Below the pieces are notes generated by a model. It saw only the letters and a program-made list of their open reading frames with translations. It was not told the origin of the DNA and ran no database searches. Source: an uncultured Tenacibaculum sp. (lineage in GTDB: Bacteria > Bacteroidota > Bacteroidia > Flavobacteriales > Flavobacteriaceae). From it: a stretch of 38,724 bases of DNA. Within the stretch, counting starts at the first letter, position 1. Each line of letters opens with the position of its first letter. Shown one piece after another: positions 28,848 to 37,701 of the stretch. The position numbers and the translations under genes were made by a program. The stretch is taken from assembly GCA_938041625.1 (NCBI GenBank), contig CALISK010000047.1, forward strand, positions 1-38,724, written 5' to 3'.

Positions 28848-29726
28848 TTATGGTAAGATATTAGCTTGTGGTAAACAGCTTTTTAAATCATCAATATCAG
28901 CTTTTTTTAACATTTGATTTCCTTGAATATTAATTGATCCATTAAAAGAAGAACCAAGGTTACATAAAGACTTTAAATCACTTAAATCATTTAAAGCTAC
29001 ATTAACTTCTTCTAATTTTTTTAAGTTCGAAATGGTATCTATAGAACTTAGTTCACAGTTTATTAATTCTAGTTTTTTAAGGTTACTAAGTCCGTTTAAA
29101 AAATCAAGATCATTTTTTAAATCGTTTGAAGTTAAGCTTAATGAAATTAAATTACTTAAATCTTTAATGTATGAGAAATTATCGATTAAACTTTCTTCTA
29201 AATTTAAATATGTAAGTTTGTTTAGTTCTTTAATCGTAGAAATTTCAGTTATTTGAGAACGTTGCAATTTTAATATTTTTAAATTAGGTAATCCAGTTAA
29301 CGGAGTTAAATCATCAATACTAGAATAGTTTAACTCAAGATGTTCTAACTTAGAAAGTTTAGACAATGGCGTTAAATCGGTATAACTAAGTTTAACGTCA
29401 CAAGGATTTGTGATTTTTAAATATGTAAGATTTGTGAAGTTTTCTAAACCGGATAAGGATGTTAAGTCTTCTTTTCCTCCAAAATCATTACACATTTCTA
29501 AACTTAAAGAGCTAATATTCTTTATGTCACCATAAGATATATCTTTACTAGTTATTTGTTGAGACTCTTTTATACGTTCTTTAAGGTTATTGTCTTTAAA
29601 TTCTATGATTAAATTATCATCAGGAACATCAGGTGTATCTGCAATATTCTCATTTTCAGTACATGAAATAAACGCCATTAAAATTGCTAGAGATAAAAAA
29701 GTTATTGTTTTTTTTAATTGAATCAT
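28848..29726 (-). CDS. Leucine-rich-repeat lipoprotein (internalin-like)
   Basis: The 292-residue protein starts with a signal peptide and lipobox MAFISC|TENEN, so it is predicted to be membrane-anchored by a lipidated Cys22. From about residue 65 it carries roughly eight 20-22-residue leucine-rich repeats of the internalin type (LTSLSGLENFTNLTYLKI, LTPLSKLSKLEHLELN, LTPLTGLPNLKILKLQ). These form a curved solenoid used for protein-protein contact. The short C-terminal segment contains one cysteine pair (LCNLG, LKSCLPQ). Host or cell contact is possible but unproven. It is the only minus-strand gene in the 16-37 kb part, has a private terminator, and is flanked by apparently degenerate DNA. 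Confidence 0.87.
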   Translation of the reverse strand: MIQLKKTITFLSLAILMAFISCTENENIADTPDVPDDNLIIEFKDNNLKERIKESQQITSKDISYGDIKNISSLSLEMCNDFGGKEDLTSLSGLENFTNLTYLKITNPCDVKLSYTDLTPLSKLSKLEHLELNYSSIDDLTPLTGLPNLKILKLQRSQITEISTIKELNKLTYLNLEESLIDNFSYIKDLSNLISLSLTSNDLKNDLDFLNGLSNLKKLELINCELSSIDTISNLKKLEEVNVALNDLSDLKSLCNLGSSFNGSINIQGNQMLKKADIDDLKSCLPQANILP

Positions 29727-29999
29727 AAATTTAGTTTTTATACATCTAGTACATTCTAATTTATAATTACCCTACCTTATTTTTAATAACTTTTATTTTA
29801 ATCATTTATAATATCTTGATTTAAAAGCTTTTTATTAATTAACAATTTCGATAAAAAATAATTCTATACATTCTAAAAACAATCATAATAGATTGTTTTA
29901 TAATCTAACTGTATTTTAATACTTTTAATAGAATCATTAATATAAGATGAGTTAATATTAAAAGTTTAATTTGAAACTGAATAGAGAAACTTTAAACGA
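29727..29999. other. Gene-free AT-rich stretch upstream of the LRR lipoprotein
   Basis: No coding frame longer than chance was found. It contains one perfect inverted repeat, AAAACAATC (29876-29884) and GATTGTTTT (29891-29899) with a 6-nt loop, lacking a strong T tract. It presumably also carries the minus-strand promoter of the LRR gene, though no TAnnTTTG match was found near its start. Confidence 0.5.
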
Positions 30000-30451
30000 A
30001 TGTTTTTTAGACTTATAATCATTAGTCAGCTACAAAATTTCATAGGTAAAAGTACAGTTGAAAACAATTATCAAATCATAAATCTAATAAATATTGTTAA
30101 CATTTCAACACCTAACAACATTACTTTACTGCATTACTTACAGTTACACCCAATAAAACAAAAAAACTAAATTACACAATTAGTTACATTAAAAATAATT
30201 ATGAATTTGACTACACTCCTAATGAATATTTCTATTTATTTAAAAACAAAAAACCTATTGACTCTATTATAAATGAATCCTCAATTTCTAAAATGATTGC
30301 TGTTCCAATATTTAGAGAATTTGAAGATTTATACATTGCTTATGAATTCATTCCTGATTCTGATATTTTTTGGACATCCCTTATTGGAATAGACTTCAAA
30401 AACAATAAACTAAAGAGATATAAAGGGAATAGATTAAATTTAAAAAATTAA
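30000..30451 (+). pseudogene. Probable frameshifted remnant of an unknown protein gene
   Basis: Two adjoining frames look coding but do not join. Frame A is an ATG-initiated 56-codon frame (30000-30170; contains STVENNYQIINLINIVNIST). Frame B is a start-less open frame of 111 codons (30116-30451) with convincing protein composition (PNEYFYLFKNKKPIDSI, VPIFREFEDLYIAYEFIP, DIFWTSLIGIDF). B has no ATG, GTG or TTG in its first ~60 codons. The overlap between 30116 and 30170 suggests one frameshift in a single ancestral gene of about 150 residues. I do not recognise the family. Neither piece is in the ORF track. Confidence 0.5.
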
Positions 30452-30528
30452 ATAACTTACTCAATCTAAAAGATATTGATGTAACAAAATTCTCTGTTTT
30501 AAGTCTTCTTTAAAATCATCTAGAACAA

Positions 30529-31380
30529 ATGAAAACAACTTCAGAACATAAAGAAACTTGGAAAACGATCATTTTATTTTTATCAATACTATCTGTTCTG
30601 AGTTCAATATGTTACTATACTATTTTAAAACTAAATCCGACTAGTATATATATTAGTGCTTTAATGATGTCTCCTGCTTTAGCTTCATTTATTACCTTAA
30701 AAATTAGAAAAAGAACAATCTCTAGCTTGCCTTGGGGTTTAAAAGGTTATAAGTACTTAAAATTATCATATACAACGCCTCTTTTTTATATTTCTATTGC
30801 TTATACTTTAATTTGGTTATTTGGTTTTGGTAATTTTTTAAATAAAGAAAGAGTTTTCAAATGGAGTACTGAATTAGGTATAGACACTCCTCATCAAACT
30901 TTAGTCATAATTGTAATGATCTTTTTGTTACTAACCGTTGGTGTAATAAAAAACCTTGGTTCTACATTAGGGGAAGAAATTGGTTGGCGTGGTTTTTTTA
31001 TTTTTGAATTAAGAAAAGTAATGTCTTTTAAAGCTTTAACTATTGTTAGTGGAATTATTTGGGCCATTTGGCATTTTCCTATAATTAATTTAATGTATGG
31101 GAGAGGTGAAAACCTTTTATTTCACATGGGAACTTTTACCATTATGATAATAGGAATTTCAATAATTTTAGCTTACTTCACTTTTAAATCAAATAGTTTA
31201 TGGCCAGCAGCAATATTTCATTCTATTCATAATATTTATATTCAAAAGATATGTACTCCTTTAACTGTTTCTAATGATCATTCAACTTTTTGGATTGATG
31301 AATACGGATTAATGATTCCTATCATTACTTCTATTTTTGCTATTCATTATTGGAGGAAAGCTAGTATTGAAAACTTGTAA
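30529..31380 (+). CDS. CPBP-family intramembrane metalloprotease
   Basis: The 283-residue polytopic protein has the CPBP (CAAX protease and bacteriocin-processing, Abi/Rce1-like) motifs. These are EEIGWRGFF near residue 150 (the EExxxR glutamates), the WAIWHFP histidine near 183, and the AAIFHSIHNIY histidine near 231. About seven or eight hydrophobic helices are visible. Such proteins cleave prenylated or other membrane peptides and, in Firmicutes, can process or give immunity to bacteriocins; the role here is unknown. An upstream gap contains a pseudogene, and no partner peptide gene lies directly beside it. Confidence 0.88.
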   Translation: MKTTSEHKETWKTIILFLSILSVLSSICYYTILKLNPTSIYISALMMSPALASFITLKIRKRTISSLPWGLKGYKYLKLSYTTPLFYISIAYTLIWLFGFGNFLNKERVFKWSTELGIDTPHQTLVIIVMIFLLLTVGVIKNLGSTLGEEIGWRGFFIFELRKVMSFKALTIVSGIIWAIWHFPIINLMYGRGENLLFHMGTFTIMIIGISIILAYFTFKSNSLWPAAIFHSIHNIYIQKICTPLTVSNDHSTFWIDEYGLMIPIITSIFAIHYWRKASIENL

Positions 31381-31497
31381 AATAGGTTACTTTACTTCTA
31401 TTTTTAAATTACTTTATTAATTTTTTAAGAAAAAAACTCTTATTCTAAAAAATGTAACCTAATTAGAATATATAACGTCATACAAGAAATTTAAATT

Positions 31498-32361
31498 ATG
31501 ACTAAGTTTCTTAAAGTTACAAAATGGTTTTTAATTACTATATCTTCATTAATCATTTTAACTATATTATATCTACGATTTTCTAGGTTTTCTGATAAGA
31601 TGATTTATCAAACAAACAATTCTAATTACTCTGAATTTTCATCTAGTTTAAATCACGAAGAATTTTATTTTAATCTTGATGAAAATATAAAATTACATGG
31701 AGTACTTTTTAAACCAGATTCAATTTCACCTATTGGTACTGTATTTCATTATTCAGGAAAAGGAATGCATTTAATGACTTCCTTACAAGAAACTTATAAA
31801 CCTCTTATAAAAAAAGGTTTTCAAATTTTTTGCTTTGAACGTAGAGGTTTTGGTAAATCTAACGGAAATGCAGACAACTCATTAGTACTAAAAAAAGACG
31901 CATTATTTGTTTTTGATAAAATAGCAGTTCTAAATAGTGTTGTTAATAAACCAATTATTATTTGGGGGCAATCTTTAGGTGGTGCATTTGCAACCATGAA
32001 TGCTAACAAAAGACAAGAAAAAATAAAAGGGTTAATATTAGAAGGTACTTTTAGTTCTTTTCCAGATATAGGAAAAGTATATGCACGTGCTTTGAATTTA
32101 GAAAACTTTAAATGGATGGTTCCATTAATAATGAATAATGATTTTCCTGCTGAAGAAGAAATAGAAAACTTAACAATACCTACTGTAATTTTACATAGTA
32201 AATCTGATAAACAAATACCTTATGAATTAGGCGAAAAACTGTTTAATGAAGCCAATAAAAAGAATACTGAACTATGGAATATTAAGAGTAAACACATTAG
32301 AGGAATGTATGATTATGAAACTAAATATGTTCAAAAATTTATGGAAATAATAAAGAAATAA
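31498..32361 (+). CDS. Alpha/beta hydrolase with N-terminal membrane anchor
   Basis: A hydrophobic segment at residues ~10-28 (FLITISSLIILTILYL) acts as signal anchor. The hydrolase fold then shows the oxyanion-hole region VFHYSGKGMH, the nucleophile elbow GQSLGG near residue 157 with a serine nucleophile, a probable acid Asp in LHSKSDKQIP and a His in SKHIRGMYD. It resembles the BAAT/YheT-type or serine aminopeptidase S33 hydrolases of Bacteroidetes. Substrate unknown. The protein is likely on the periplasmic side. A single gene, spaced from neighbours by >100 nt. Confidence 0.85.
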   Translation: MTKFLKVTKWFLITISSLIILTILYLRFSRFSDKMIYQTNNSNYSEFSSSLNHEEFYFNLDENIKLHGVLFKPDSISPIGTVFHYSGKGMHLMTSLQETYKPLIKKGFQIFCFERRGFGKSNGNADNSLVLKKDALFVFDKIAVLNSVVNKPIIIWGQSLGGAFATMNANKRQEKIKGLILEGTFSSFPDIGKVYARALNLENFKWMVPLIMNNDFPAEEEIENLTIPTVILHSKSDKQIPYELGEKLFNEANKKNTELWNIKSKHIRGMYDYETKYVQKFMEIIKK

Positions 32362-32486
32362 TTGTTATTAATTTTAATGAATAAACTTTACCACTCTCTA
32401 AAGAACATAATAAACAACTAACTTTTAGTTTCTTAAAATTAAATTAATTTCAATCTATTTTTTACTTAAATAAAAATCTTGTCTAT

Positions 32487-32494
32487 TATATTTG
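32487..32494 (+). promoter_or_regulatory. Putative promoter -7 element of the MscS gene
   Basis: TATATTTG matches TAnnTTTG, 16 nt before the ATG. The position expected for -33 reads CTT rather than TTG, so it is a half-match. Confidence 0.45.
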
Positions 32495-32510
32495 TATAAA
32501 AACAAGAAAG

Positions 32511-33335
32511 ATGGAGAACATTAACCTCGAAAACATTTTAGCCTTAATTCAAAAAAATGCTATTATTTATATTCCTAAATTACTTTTAGGAGGGCTAATT
32601 TTATGGTTAGGAATGAAATTAATTAAACGATTAGTGACGTTTTTAGGCAAAATAATGGAGAAAGCTGGTTTTGATAATACCATCCGTCCATTTTTAGTTT
32701 CTATGATTGGTTTTGTTTTAAAAGGAGCTTTATTATTAATTATAGCATCAATATTAGGTGTTAATTTATCTAGCTTAGTAGCCATATTAGCAGCCGTTGG
32801 TTTTGCAATAGGAATGGCACTTCAAGGAAGTTTAGGAAATTTTGCTTCTGGTATTTTAATATTAACTTTAAAACCATACAAATCTGGAGACTGGATACAA
32901 GTAGAAGATAAGTTTGGTAAAGTAGAAGAAATAGGTATTTTTAGTACTTCTGTTATTTCTCCTGGTAATAAAACATTAATTATTCCTAACTCTAAAATTA
33001 CAGATGGTGTAGTTACTAATTACTCTAAAAAAGGAATGGTGCGTTTAGAAATTAATGTTACTATGCCTTATGCTGAGAGTTTTCCTAATGTAAAAAGTAT
33101 TATTGAAAATGCTATTGCTGGTGTAGATAACATTTTACAAGAACCCAAAACAGAAATAGGTATAGAAAATTTCGATTCTCATAGTATACAATTAGGTGTT
33201 CGCCCTTATGTACATCCTGAACATTTTTGGCAAGTAACTTTTGACACTCATGAAGTTATAAAAAAAGCGTTTAGTGATCATAAAATTCAAGTTGCTTATT
33301 CTGAAGGAATTGAATTAGGCGCTATCGGTAGTTAA
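32511..33335 (+). CDS. Small-conductance mechanosensitive channel, MscS family
   Basis: MscS channels open on hypo-osmotic shock to release solutes. Three membrane helices fit residues ~18-40, 62-84 and 88-115. The pore-lining TM3 has the Gly/Ala-rich pattern AVGFAIGMALQGSLGNFASG. The beta domain shows KSGDWIQVEDKFGKVEEIGIFST and LIIPNSKITDGVVTNYS, near-diagnostic for this family. Length 274 is normal for the minimal E. coli-type MscS. The start is supported by a -7 element 16 nt upstream. Possibly followed by the DUF547 gene 59 nt later. Confidence 0.95.
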   Translation: MENINLENILALIQKNAIIYIPKLLLGGLILWLGMKLIKRLVTFLGKIMEKAGFDNTIRPFLVSMIGFVLKGALLLIIASILGVNLSSLVAILAAVGFAIGMALQGSLGNFASGILILTLKPYKSGDWIQVEDKFGKVEEIGIFSTSVISPGNKTLIIPNSKITDGVVTNYSKKGMVRLEINVTMPYAESFPNVKSIIENAIAGVDNILQEPKTEIGIENFDSHSIQLGVRPYVHPEHFWQVTFDTHEVIKKAFSDHKIQVAYSEGIELGAIGS

Positions 33336-33394
33336 TATTTTTCAATATAGAATTGTAAAAATTTAACTTTACCAGAGACTAAGAAAATAAAACA

Positions 33395-34075
33395 ATGCCT
33401 AAAAATTTAAATCAACTTTCAGAGCAACTTTTACTTGCTGTAAAAATGCAAGAAAACACTTTTGAAATTAAATTAGAATTAGAAAAAAAATCTTTCAACG
33501 AATTAGAAGGTTTTTCAGACGATAATACTAAAAAAGCATTCTGGATTAATATTTACAATGCTTTTTTTTTAATTTTAAGAAAAGAACAAAAAGTAGAAAA
33601 ACCAGCTATTTATAAGAAAAAACTAATTCGAGTGGCGAATATTAACTTTAGTTTAGATGATATTGAACACGGAATTTTAAGACGATATCGTTATAAATAT
33701 TCGTTTGGGTTTTTAAGAAATTTCTTTGCTCTCAAATTAATTAAAGATTTAGCTGTTTCTGAGGTTGATTATCGAATTCATTTTGCTTTAAATTGTGGTG
33801 CTAAAAGTTGTCCTCCCATTGCTTTTTACAATCTAGAAAAAATAGATAAGCAACTAAACTTAGCTACACAATCTTTTTTGGAAGGGGAAACTGATTTTTA
33901 CCCAGATAAAAAAGAAGTACATATTAGTATGTTATTTAAGTGGTACTTAGGCGATTTTAAAGGAACAAAAGGCATCAAAAAAATCTATTTGAACCAATTA
34001 AACAAGGATATCTCTACTTATAATATTAAATTCAAGCCATATTCTTGGGAAGAAGATTTAGATAATTTTTCTTAA
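33395..34075 (+). CDS. DUF547 domain protein
   Basis: The 226-residue protein has the DUF547 pattern: KAFWINIYNAFFLIL near residue 50, FSLDDIEHGILR near 85, and HFALNCGAKSCPPIAFY near 130 with the conserved Asn, Cys and Pro positions. There is no signal peptide, so it is probably cytoplasmic, unlike many periplasmic DUF547 proteins. Biochemical function is not established; a cysteine-protease-like fold has been suggested for the family from the Cys/His positions. It follows the MscS gene on the same strand. Confidence 0.85.
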   Translation: MPKNLNQLSEQLLLAVKMQENTFEIKLELEKKSFNELEGFSDDNTKKAFWINIYNAFFLILRKEQKVEKPAIYKKKLIRVANINFSLDDIEHGILRRYRYKYSFGFLRNFFALKLIKDLAVSEVDYRIHFALNCGAKSCPPIAFYNLEKIDKQLNLATQSFLEGETDFYPDKKEVHISMLFKWYLGDFKGTKGIKKIYLNQLNKDISTYNIKFKPYSWEEDLDNFS

Positions 34076-34550
34076 AAAACACTAATTTATCATATGTATT
34101 CCCTTTATTAATCTTTTACTTCATATATAATAATCAATTCAATTACACCATTTCAGTTTTACAGAATAGTTTAAGTTTTTTTATAAGAACTTTACACAAC
34201 TCTATAAAAATAATTCTATTCATTTTTAGAAAATAAAAAAACATCATAAAAATGAATGCGTTTAAAAAAGTGGTTTTTTAATATCACTTTTCCTTTGCTT
34301 TTTAAAATCATAATTAAACCTCCCTTTACTAAGTTTCACAAAACACATTAAATAAAACAAAAAGGTTTCAATTTAAAACATTAATCAAGCAAACAGGATT
34401 ACAATATAAAATAATAATCGTTATTTTGTATTTTATATACAACACAAACACATTAATACTTTATCTCATTTTTGTATTGATATTTACTTTATAGTATATT
34501 CAAAAAACAATTCCGGAATACATTAAATTTTAACTATAAAAACTAAAAAT
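34076..34550. other. 475-nt gene-free region before the SPFH-like gene
   Basis: No frame was accepted here. There is a weak hairpin, AAAAGTG (34266-34272) with CACTTTT (34285-34291), able to act as terminator in either direction. There is also a minus-strand GGGAGG followed by a 31-codon frame (34216-34311) that I judge chance. The long upstream space before the SPFH gene could hold its promoter, but no TAnnTTTG match was found. Confidence 0.5.
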
Positions 34551-35888
34551 ATGCTAACACTTATCGGAGTCCTTTTAATTATAATTGGACTATCAACTAT
34601 TATTTTAAACGCCTTTATAAAAAATCATAAACTATTAAAATGGTTTAGTGTTAAACGTAGTCTTAAAATTGGTCTACTGGGTCTCTTTTTAAGTATTATG
34701 AATGGTATGTTCTTTTATGCTGATGCTGGTACTGCTTATGCCGTTCAATATGTTACTGGTGGAGATAAAATGATTACAACACAAGGATTAAAACTAAAAT
34801 GGTGGGGAAGAATAATTCCTCTTTCTTATGAAACATCTATAAAAGATATTATTGTAAATGATTTAGTTGAACTACCAAAAAGCAGTCAAGGTATTTACAA
34901 TAGAAAAGCTCAAAAGTGGGAATTTAGCGATGCTATTAAAGCCGAAATAAGTACTTCTGTTATTGTTGGAGTAAATATTAATGATGAAGAGGTTTTTTTA
35001 AACATGGCAGATAGAAACAGAAGTGAGTCTAAATTAATTTATGGTAGAGTATTACCAAATATAGATGCTGCAATTAAAAATACTTGTAAGTTAATGGACG
35101 CTCAAGATTATATCTCTGGACAAGCTTCTGATTTCGATAGATACTTTAGAGATCAATTAGAAAACGGAATGTACCAAGTAGAACAGTATTACGAAGCAGA
35201 AAACGTTACTGAAGTTGTTGGAGATACTACTACTATTAGAAAAATTAAGGTTGGAAAATCTAGTAAACAAAAGAAATTCAGAATTAAGGAAGATAAAGAT
35301 GGAAGTATTATTAGAGACAATTCTAATACCTTAAAACAATATGGTTTAAAAATATATCAAGCTCAAGTTACTGGTATTGACTGGGAAGCTTCTTTTGATG
35401 AACGTTTAGATTTACAAAAAAATGAAGTTGCACAAACTCAATTAGAAAAACAACAAGCAGAACGAGAATATTATAGAGCTAAAAAAGAGGTTGCTAAAGG
35501 AGAATCTGAAAAGGCAAAAGAACGTGCCCGATTAGAAAAAGCGCAAATACAACAAACAATTGCTGCCGAAACTGAAGCTAAAGTTGCTGAATTCAACTTA
35601 ATTAAAGAAAAGAAACAATATGAAGTTGAACAGTTTAAAGCTAAAAGTAAAAAAGTAGCAGCCGATGCTCAGTATTACGAAAATGCTAAATTAGTAAGTG
35701 CTGGTTTAACTCCCCAAGAACGTGCTGAATGGGAATACAAAACCGCAGTTGGTGTTGCACAACAAATTAAAGATTTAAAATTACCTTCTACTTATATTGA
35801 AGGAAGCAAAAGTAATGATAGTGGAAATTTACTACAGTCGTTAATTGGTGCTGATTTAGCTAAGAGAATGATGAAAAACAATAAATAA
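34551..35888 (+). CDS. SPFH/band 7-like membrane protein with long coiled coil
   Basis: Two N-terminal hydrophobic segments (about 2-22 and 40-57) precede a band 7-like domain: VTGGDKMITTQGLKLKWWGRIIPLSYET, and later EISTSVIVGVNIND. A strongly heptad-like, Lys/Glu/Ala/Gln-rich coiled coil (about 290-390) follows, then a Gly/Leu-rich tail (LVSAGLTPQERAEWEY, LLQSLIGADLAKRM). This layout resembles prohibitin/flotillin-type scaffolds that oligomerise at the membrane, often with NfeD-like or AAA proteases; no such partner is adjacent. Function is inferred from architecture only. A terminator follows directly. Confidence 0.82.
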   Translation: MLTLIGVLLIIIGLSTIILNAFIKNHKLLKWFSVKRSLKIGLLGLFLSIMNGMFFYADAGTAYAVQYVTGGDKMITTQGLKLKWWGRIIPLSYETSIKDIIVNDLVELPKSSQGIYNRKAQKWEFSDAIKAEISTSVIVGVNINDEEVFLNMADRNRSESKLIYGRVLPNIDAAIKNTCKLMDAQDYISGQASDFDRYFRDQLENGMYQVEQYYEAENVTEVVGDTTTIRKIKVGKSSKQKKFRIKEDKDGSIIRDNSNTLKQYGLKIYQAQVTGIDWEASFDERLDLQKNEVAQTQLEKQQAEREYYRAKKEVAKGESEKAKERARLEKAQIQQTIAAETEAKVAEFNLIKEKKQYEVEQFKAKSKKVAADAQYYENAKLVSAGLTPQERAEWEYKTAVGVAQQIKDLKLPSTYIEGSKSNDSGNLLQSLIGADLAKRMMKNNK

Positions 35889-35900
35889 CAAAACTCTTAT

Positions 35901-35930
35901 GAGCGAAGTATATTTACTTCGCTCTTTTTT
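35901..35930 (+). terminator. Rho-independent terminator after the SPFH-like gene
   Basis: GAGCGAAGTA (35901-35910) and TACTTCGCTC (35915-35924) form a perfect 10-bp stem with a 4-nt loop followed by seven T residues. Confidence 0.92.
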
Positions 35931-35942
35931 ATTTTTAACAGA

Positions 35943-35976
35943 ACATATAAATAAAAAATCAGTTACTTTTATATGT
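35943..35976. promoter_or_regulatory. Inverted repeat upstream of the Crp/Fnr gene
   Basis: ACATATAAA (35943-35951) and TTTATATGT (35968-35976) are perfect complements with a 16-nt spacer, 29 nt upstream of the Crp/Fnr start. The spacing is wide for a Crp operator, but the position fits an autoregulatory site. Confidence 0.35.
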
Positions 35977-36004
35977 CTCAAAACCAAAATATCTAAATAT
36001 AACA

Positions 36005-36595
36005 ATGGACAATATCAATACATTAATTAAGCATTTAGAATCTTTTGGTGAACTATCTAAAGAAGATAAAAAACTAATTATTAACTCTATACATTCTGTT
36101 GATATAAAAAAAGGTGAAACTTTTATTAAAACTGGTGAAATTGCTCATAAAATTGGGTTTATAATTTCTGGTGTTTTTAGATATTTTTTTTATGATATGA
36201 ATGGAAATGAAATTACTTCTCTTTTTCTAAAAGAAAACCAATTTGTTACCAACATTGTTAGTTTTAATGAATTAACACCTAGTTCGGGAACTATTTCATC
36301 AGAAACTCCTTGTACTATAATTCTAATAAACAGAGATAAATGGGATTTTTTATCTAACAAAATTCCTAATTGGAAAATCATATTTTCTAATATTAGTAAC
36401 AAAGCACTACTTGAAAAAACTAATTTTCAGCGTAAAATAATAAATCAAAATGCTCTAGATTCATATCTCTATTTTCTAGAAATACATCCTTCAATAATAC
36501 AAAGAGTTCCTTTAACTCATATTGCTTCTTTTTTAGGCATTACTAAGTTTTCTTTAAGTAGAATTCGTAATAAAATTATGGCAGAAAAGATTTAA
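36005..36595 (+). CDS. Crp/Fnr-family transcriptional regulator
   Basis: The 196-residue protein has a cyclic-nucleotide-binding-like beta barrel (about 20-110; GETFIKTGEIAHKIGFIISG, then NGNEITSLFLKENQF) and a C-terminal helix-turn-helix (about 160-190; LTHIASFLGITKFSLSRIRNKI). It has no Fnr-type cysteine cluster at the N-terminus, so it is not an iron-sulphur oxygen sensor. The binding pocket lacks an obvious full RxxxS cAMP motif, so the ligand is unknown. It is the usual Bacteroidetes single-gene type and lies directly before a lipoprotein gene that has its own promoter. Confidence 0.9.
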   Translation: MDNINTLIKHLESFGELSKEDKKLIINSIHSVDIKKGETFIKTGEIAHKIGFIISGVFRYFFYDMNGNEITSLFLKENQFVTNIVSFNELTPSSGTISSETPCTIILINRDKWDFLSNKIPNWKIIFSNISNKALLEKTNFQRKIINQNALDSYLYFLEIHPSIIQRVPLTHIASFLGITKFSLSRIRNKIMAEKI

Positions 36596-36611
36596 TTGTC
36601 ATTTGGCAACA

Positions 36612-36639
36612 TTGACTTATTAAATACCTAATAGTTTTG
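36612..36639 (+). promoter_or_regulatory. Promoter of the SnoaL-like lipoprotein gene
   Basis: TTG (36612-36614), 17 nt, then TAGTTTTG (36632-36639): a full match to the flavobacterial TTG-N17-23-TAnnTTTG consensus. The ORF track's TTG start at 36637 lies inside the -7 element, which argues for the ATG at 36664 instead. Confidence 0.65.
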
Positions 36640-36663
36640 CTTTTTAATGTAAAATTTAAATTT

Positions 36664-37587
36664 ATGACCCTTAAAAAGTATTATTTAATCATAATAACAA
36701 CATTACTATTAACATCTTGTAATAATTCTGAAAACATGCCTGAACCAATTAAAGATTTAAAGTCACCTCAAAAACATTTAGCAAAAGCCCAAATTTATAG
36801 ATGGTACCAATTATATGAAAGAGAGTTAAGTGATATTAGAATTAATAATACCATGGATATGCTTGCCGATGATATTTTTTTAAAATCTGCTGCTGGAGAA
36901 ATGAGAGGAAAAGATAATTATCCAAGTAGGTTAGAAGGCTTTAAAGGATGGAAAAATGCACATCATGTTAATAACATAGAAGTAAATATTGACGAAAATG
37001 GTCAATTATTGTTAGAAACAGACATTAACTATCAAAATATACAACCTAACGGAGATAAAAGCAGTTATACCATACATTATAATACCAAATTGAATAATGA
37101 TGGTTTTAATTTACCAGACTTTAATTCTATTGAAATTATACCAACAGGAGAAACTACTGAAACATTTGTTGATGCTTATCCAGTAAATAGGATTAAATCT
37201 CTTATGCATTATTGGTTAGCTAATATGGAACGATTAGATGGTGAGGTTACTCCTTTTAAAGAATTATTAGCTCCTAATTTTGAATTAAACTTTTCTACTT
37301 CTACTCAAATAACATCAATTGAGTCTTTAAAAACTTGGCTAAATGGTACTCCTAAACAACTTCAAGAAAGTCAACATTTTCCTAAAGATTTTTCTATAAG
37401 AAATATTACAGATAATGAATATGAAGTTACAGTTTCTTTTGATTGGAAAGGGACTACCAATGATGGTGTTAAAATGAAAGCTGTAACAAAACATGTATGG
37501 TATGTATTAGATAATATTAACGACCGATTTGCCAAAATATTAAAAGTTGATGTTACTCAAATTTCTCCCTTTGAGGTCATAGAATAA
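36664..37587 (+). CDS. Lipoprotein with two SnoaL/NTF2-like domains
   Basis: The ATG at 36664 gives a signal peptide with lipobox LLLTSC|NNSEN (about 307 residues). The mature protein contains two similar ~130-residue halves: the first around YRWYQLYERELSDIRINNTMDMLADDI, the second around HYWLANMERLDGEVTPFKELLAPNF. Both have the helix plus cone-shaped beta-sheet pattern of SnoaL/NTF2-like proteins. Such domains bind small hydrophobic ligands or catalyse dehydration-type reactions; no catalytic residues can be assigned. It is preceded by the Crp/Fnr gene but has a separate promoter, and a long hairpin terminator follows. Confidence 0.75.
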   Translation: MTLKKYYLIIITTLLLTSCNNSENMPEPIKDLKSPQKHLAKAQIYRWYQLYERELSDIRINNTMDMLADDIFLKSAAGEMRGKDNYPSRLEGFKGWKNAHHVNNIEVNIDENGQLLLETDINYQNIQPNGDKSSYTIHYNTKLNNDGFNLPDFNSIEIIPTGETTETFVDAYPVNRIKSLMHYWLANMERLDGEVTPFKELLAPNFELNFSTSTQITSIESLKTWLNGTPKQLQESQHFPKDFSIRNITDNEYEVTVSFDWKGTTNDGVKMKAVTKHVWYVLDNINDRFAKILKVDVTQISPFEVIE

Positions 37588-37596
37588 GATAAAAGC

Positions 37597-37641
37597 ATAA
37601 CAATTTCTTAGTTTTTTAAACTAAGGAATTGTTATATTTTT
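37597..37641 (+). terminator. Rho-independent terminator after the lipoprotein gene
   Basis: ATAACAATTTCTTAGTTT (37597-37614) pairs with AAACTAAGGAATTGTTAT (37618-37635), 18 bp with one G-T wobble, 3-nt loop, then ATTTTTAT. Because the stem is almost symmetrical it could also terminate the minus-strand peptide gene at 37702. Confidence 0.78.
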
Positions 37642-37701
37642 ATCAGAAGTTATTTAAAAAACACTCTTTTATTTTCATATATGAATTCTTTATACGGACT
37701 A

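Noticed and set aside
30529-31380. CPBP protease as immunity or processing partner of the GG-leader peptide
   Set aside because: The two genes are 6 kb apart with unrelated genes between them; CPBP proteins are common and often unrelated to bacteriocins.
31383-31461. TAGGTTAC and GTAACCTA inverted repeat between the CPBP and hydrolase genes
   Set aside because: The arms are 8 bp and separated by over 60 nt; too weak for a terminator or mobile-element end.
34216-34311. Minus-strand 31-codon frame preceded by a GGGAGG Shine-Dalgarno-like sequence
   Set aside because: The peptide is simple Lys/Phe-rich sequence overlapping a hairpin, and strong Shine-Dalgarno sites are not used in this phylum.
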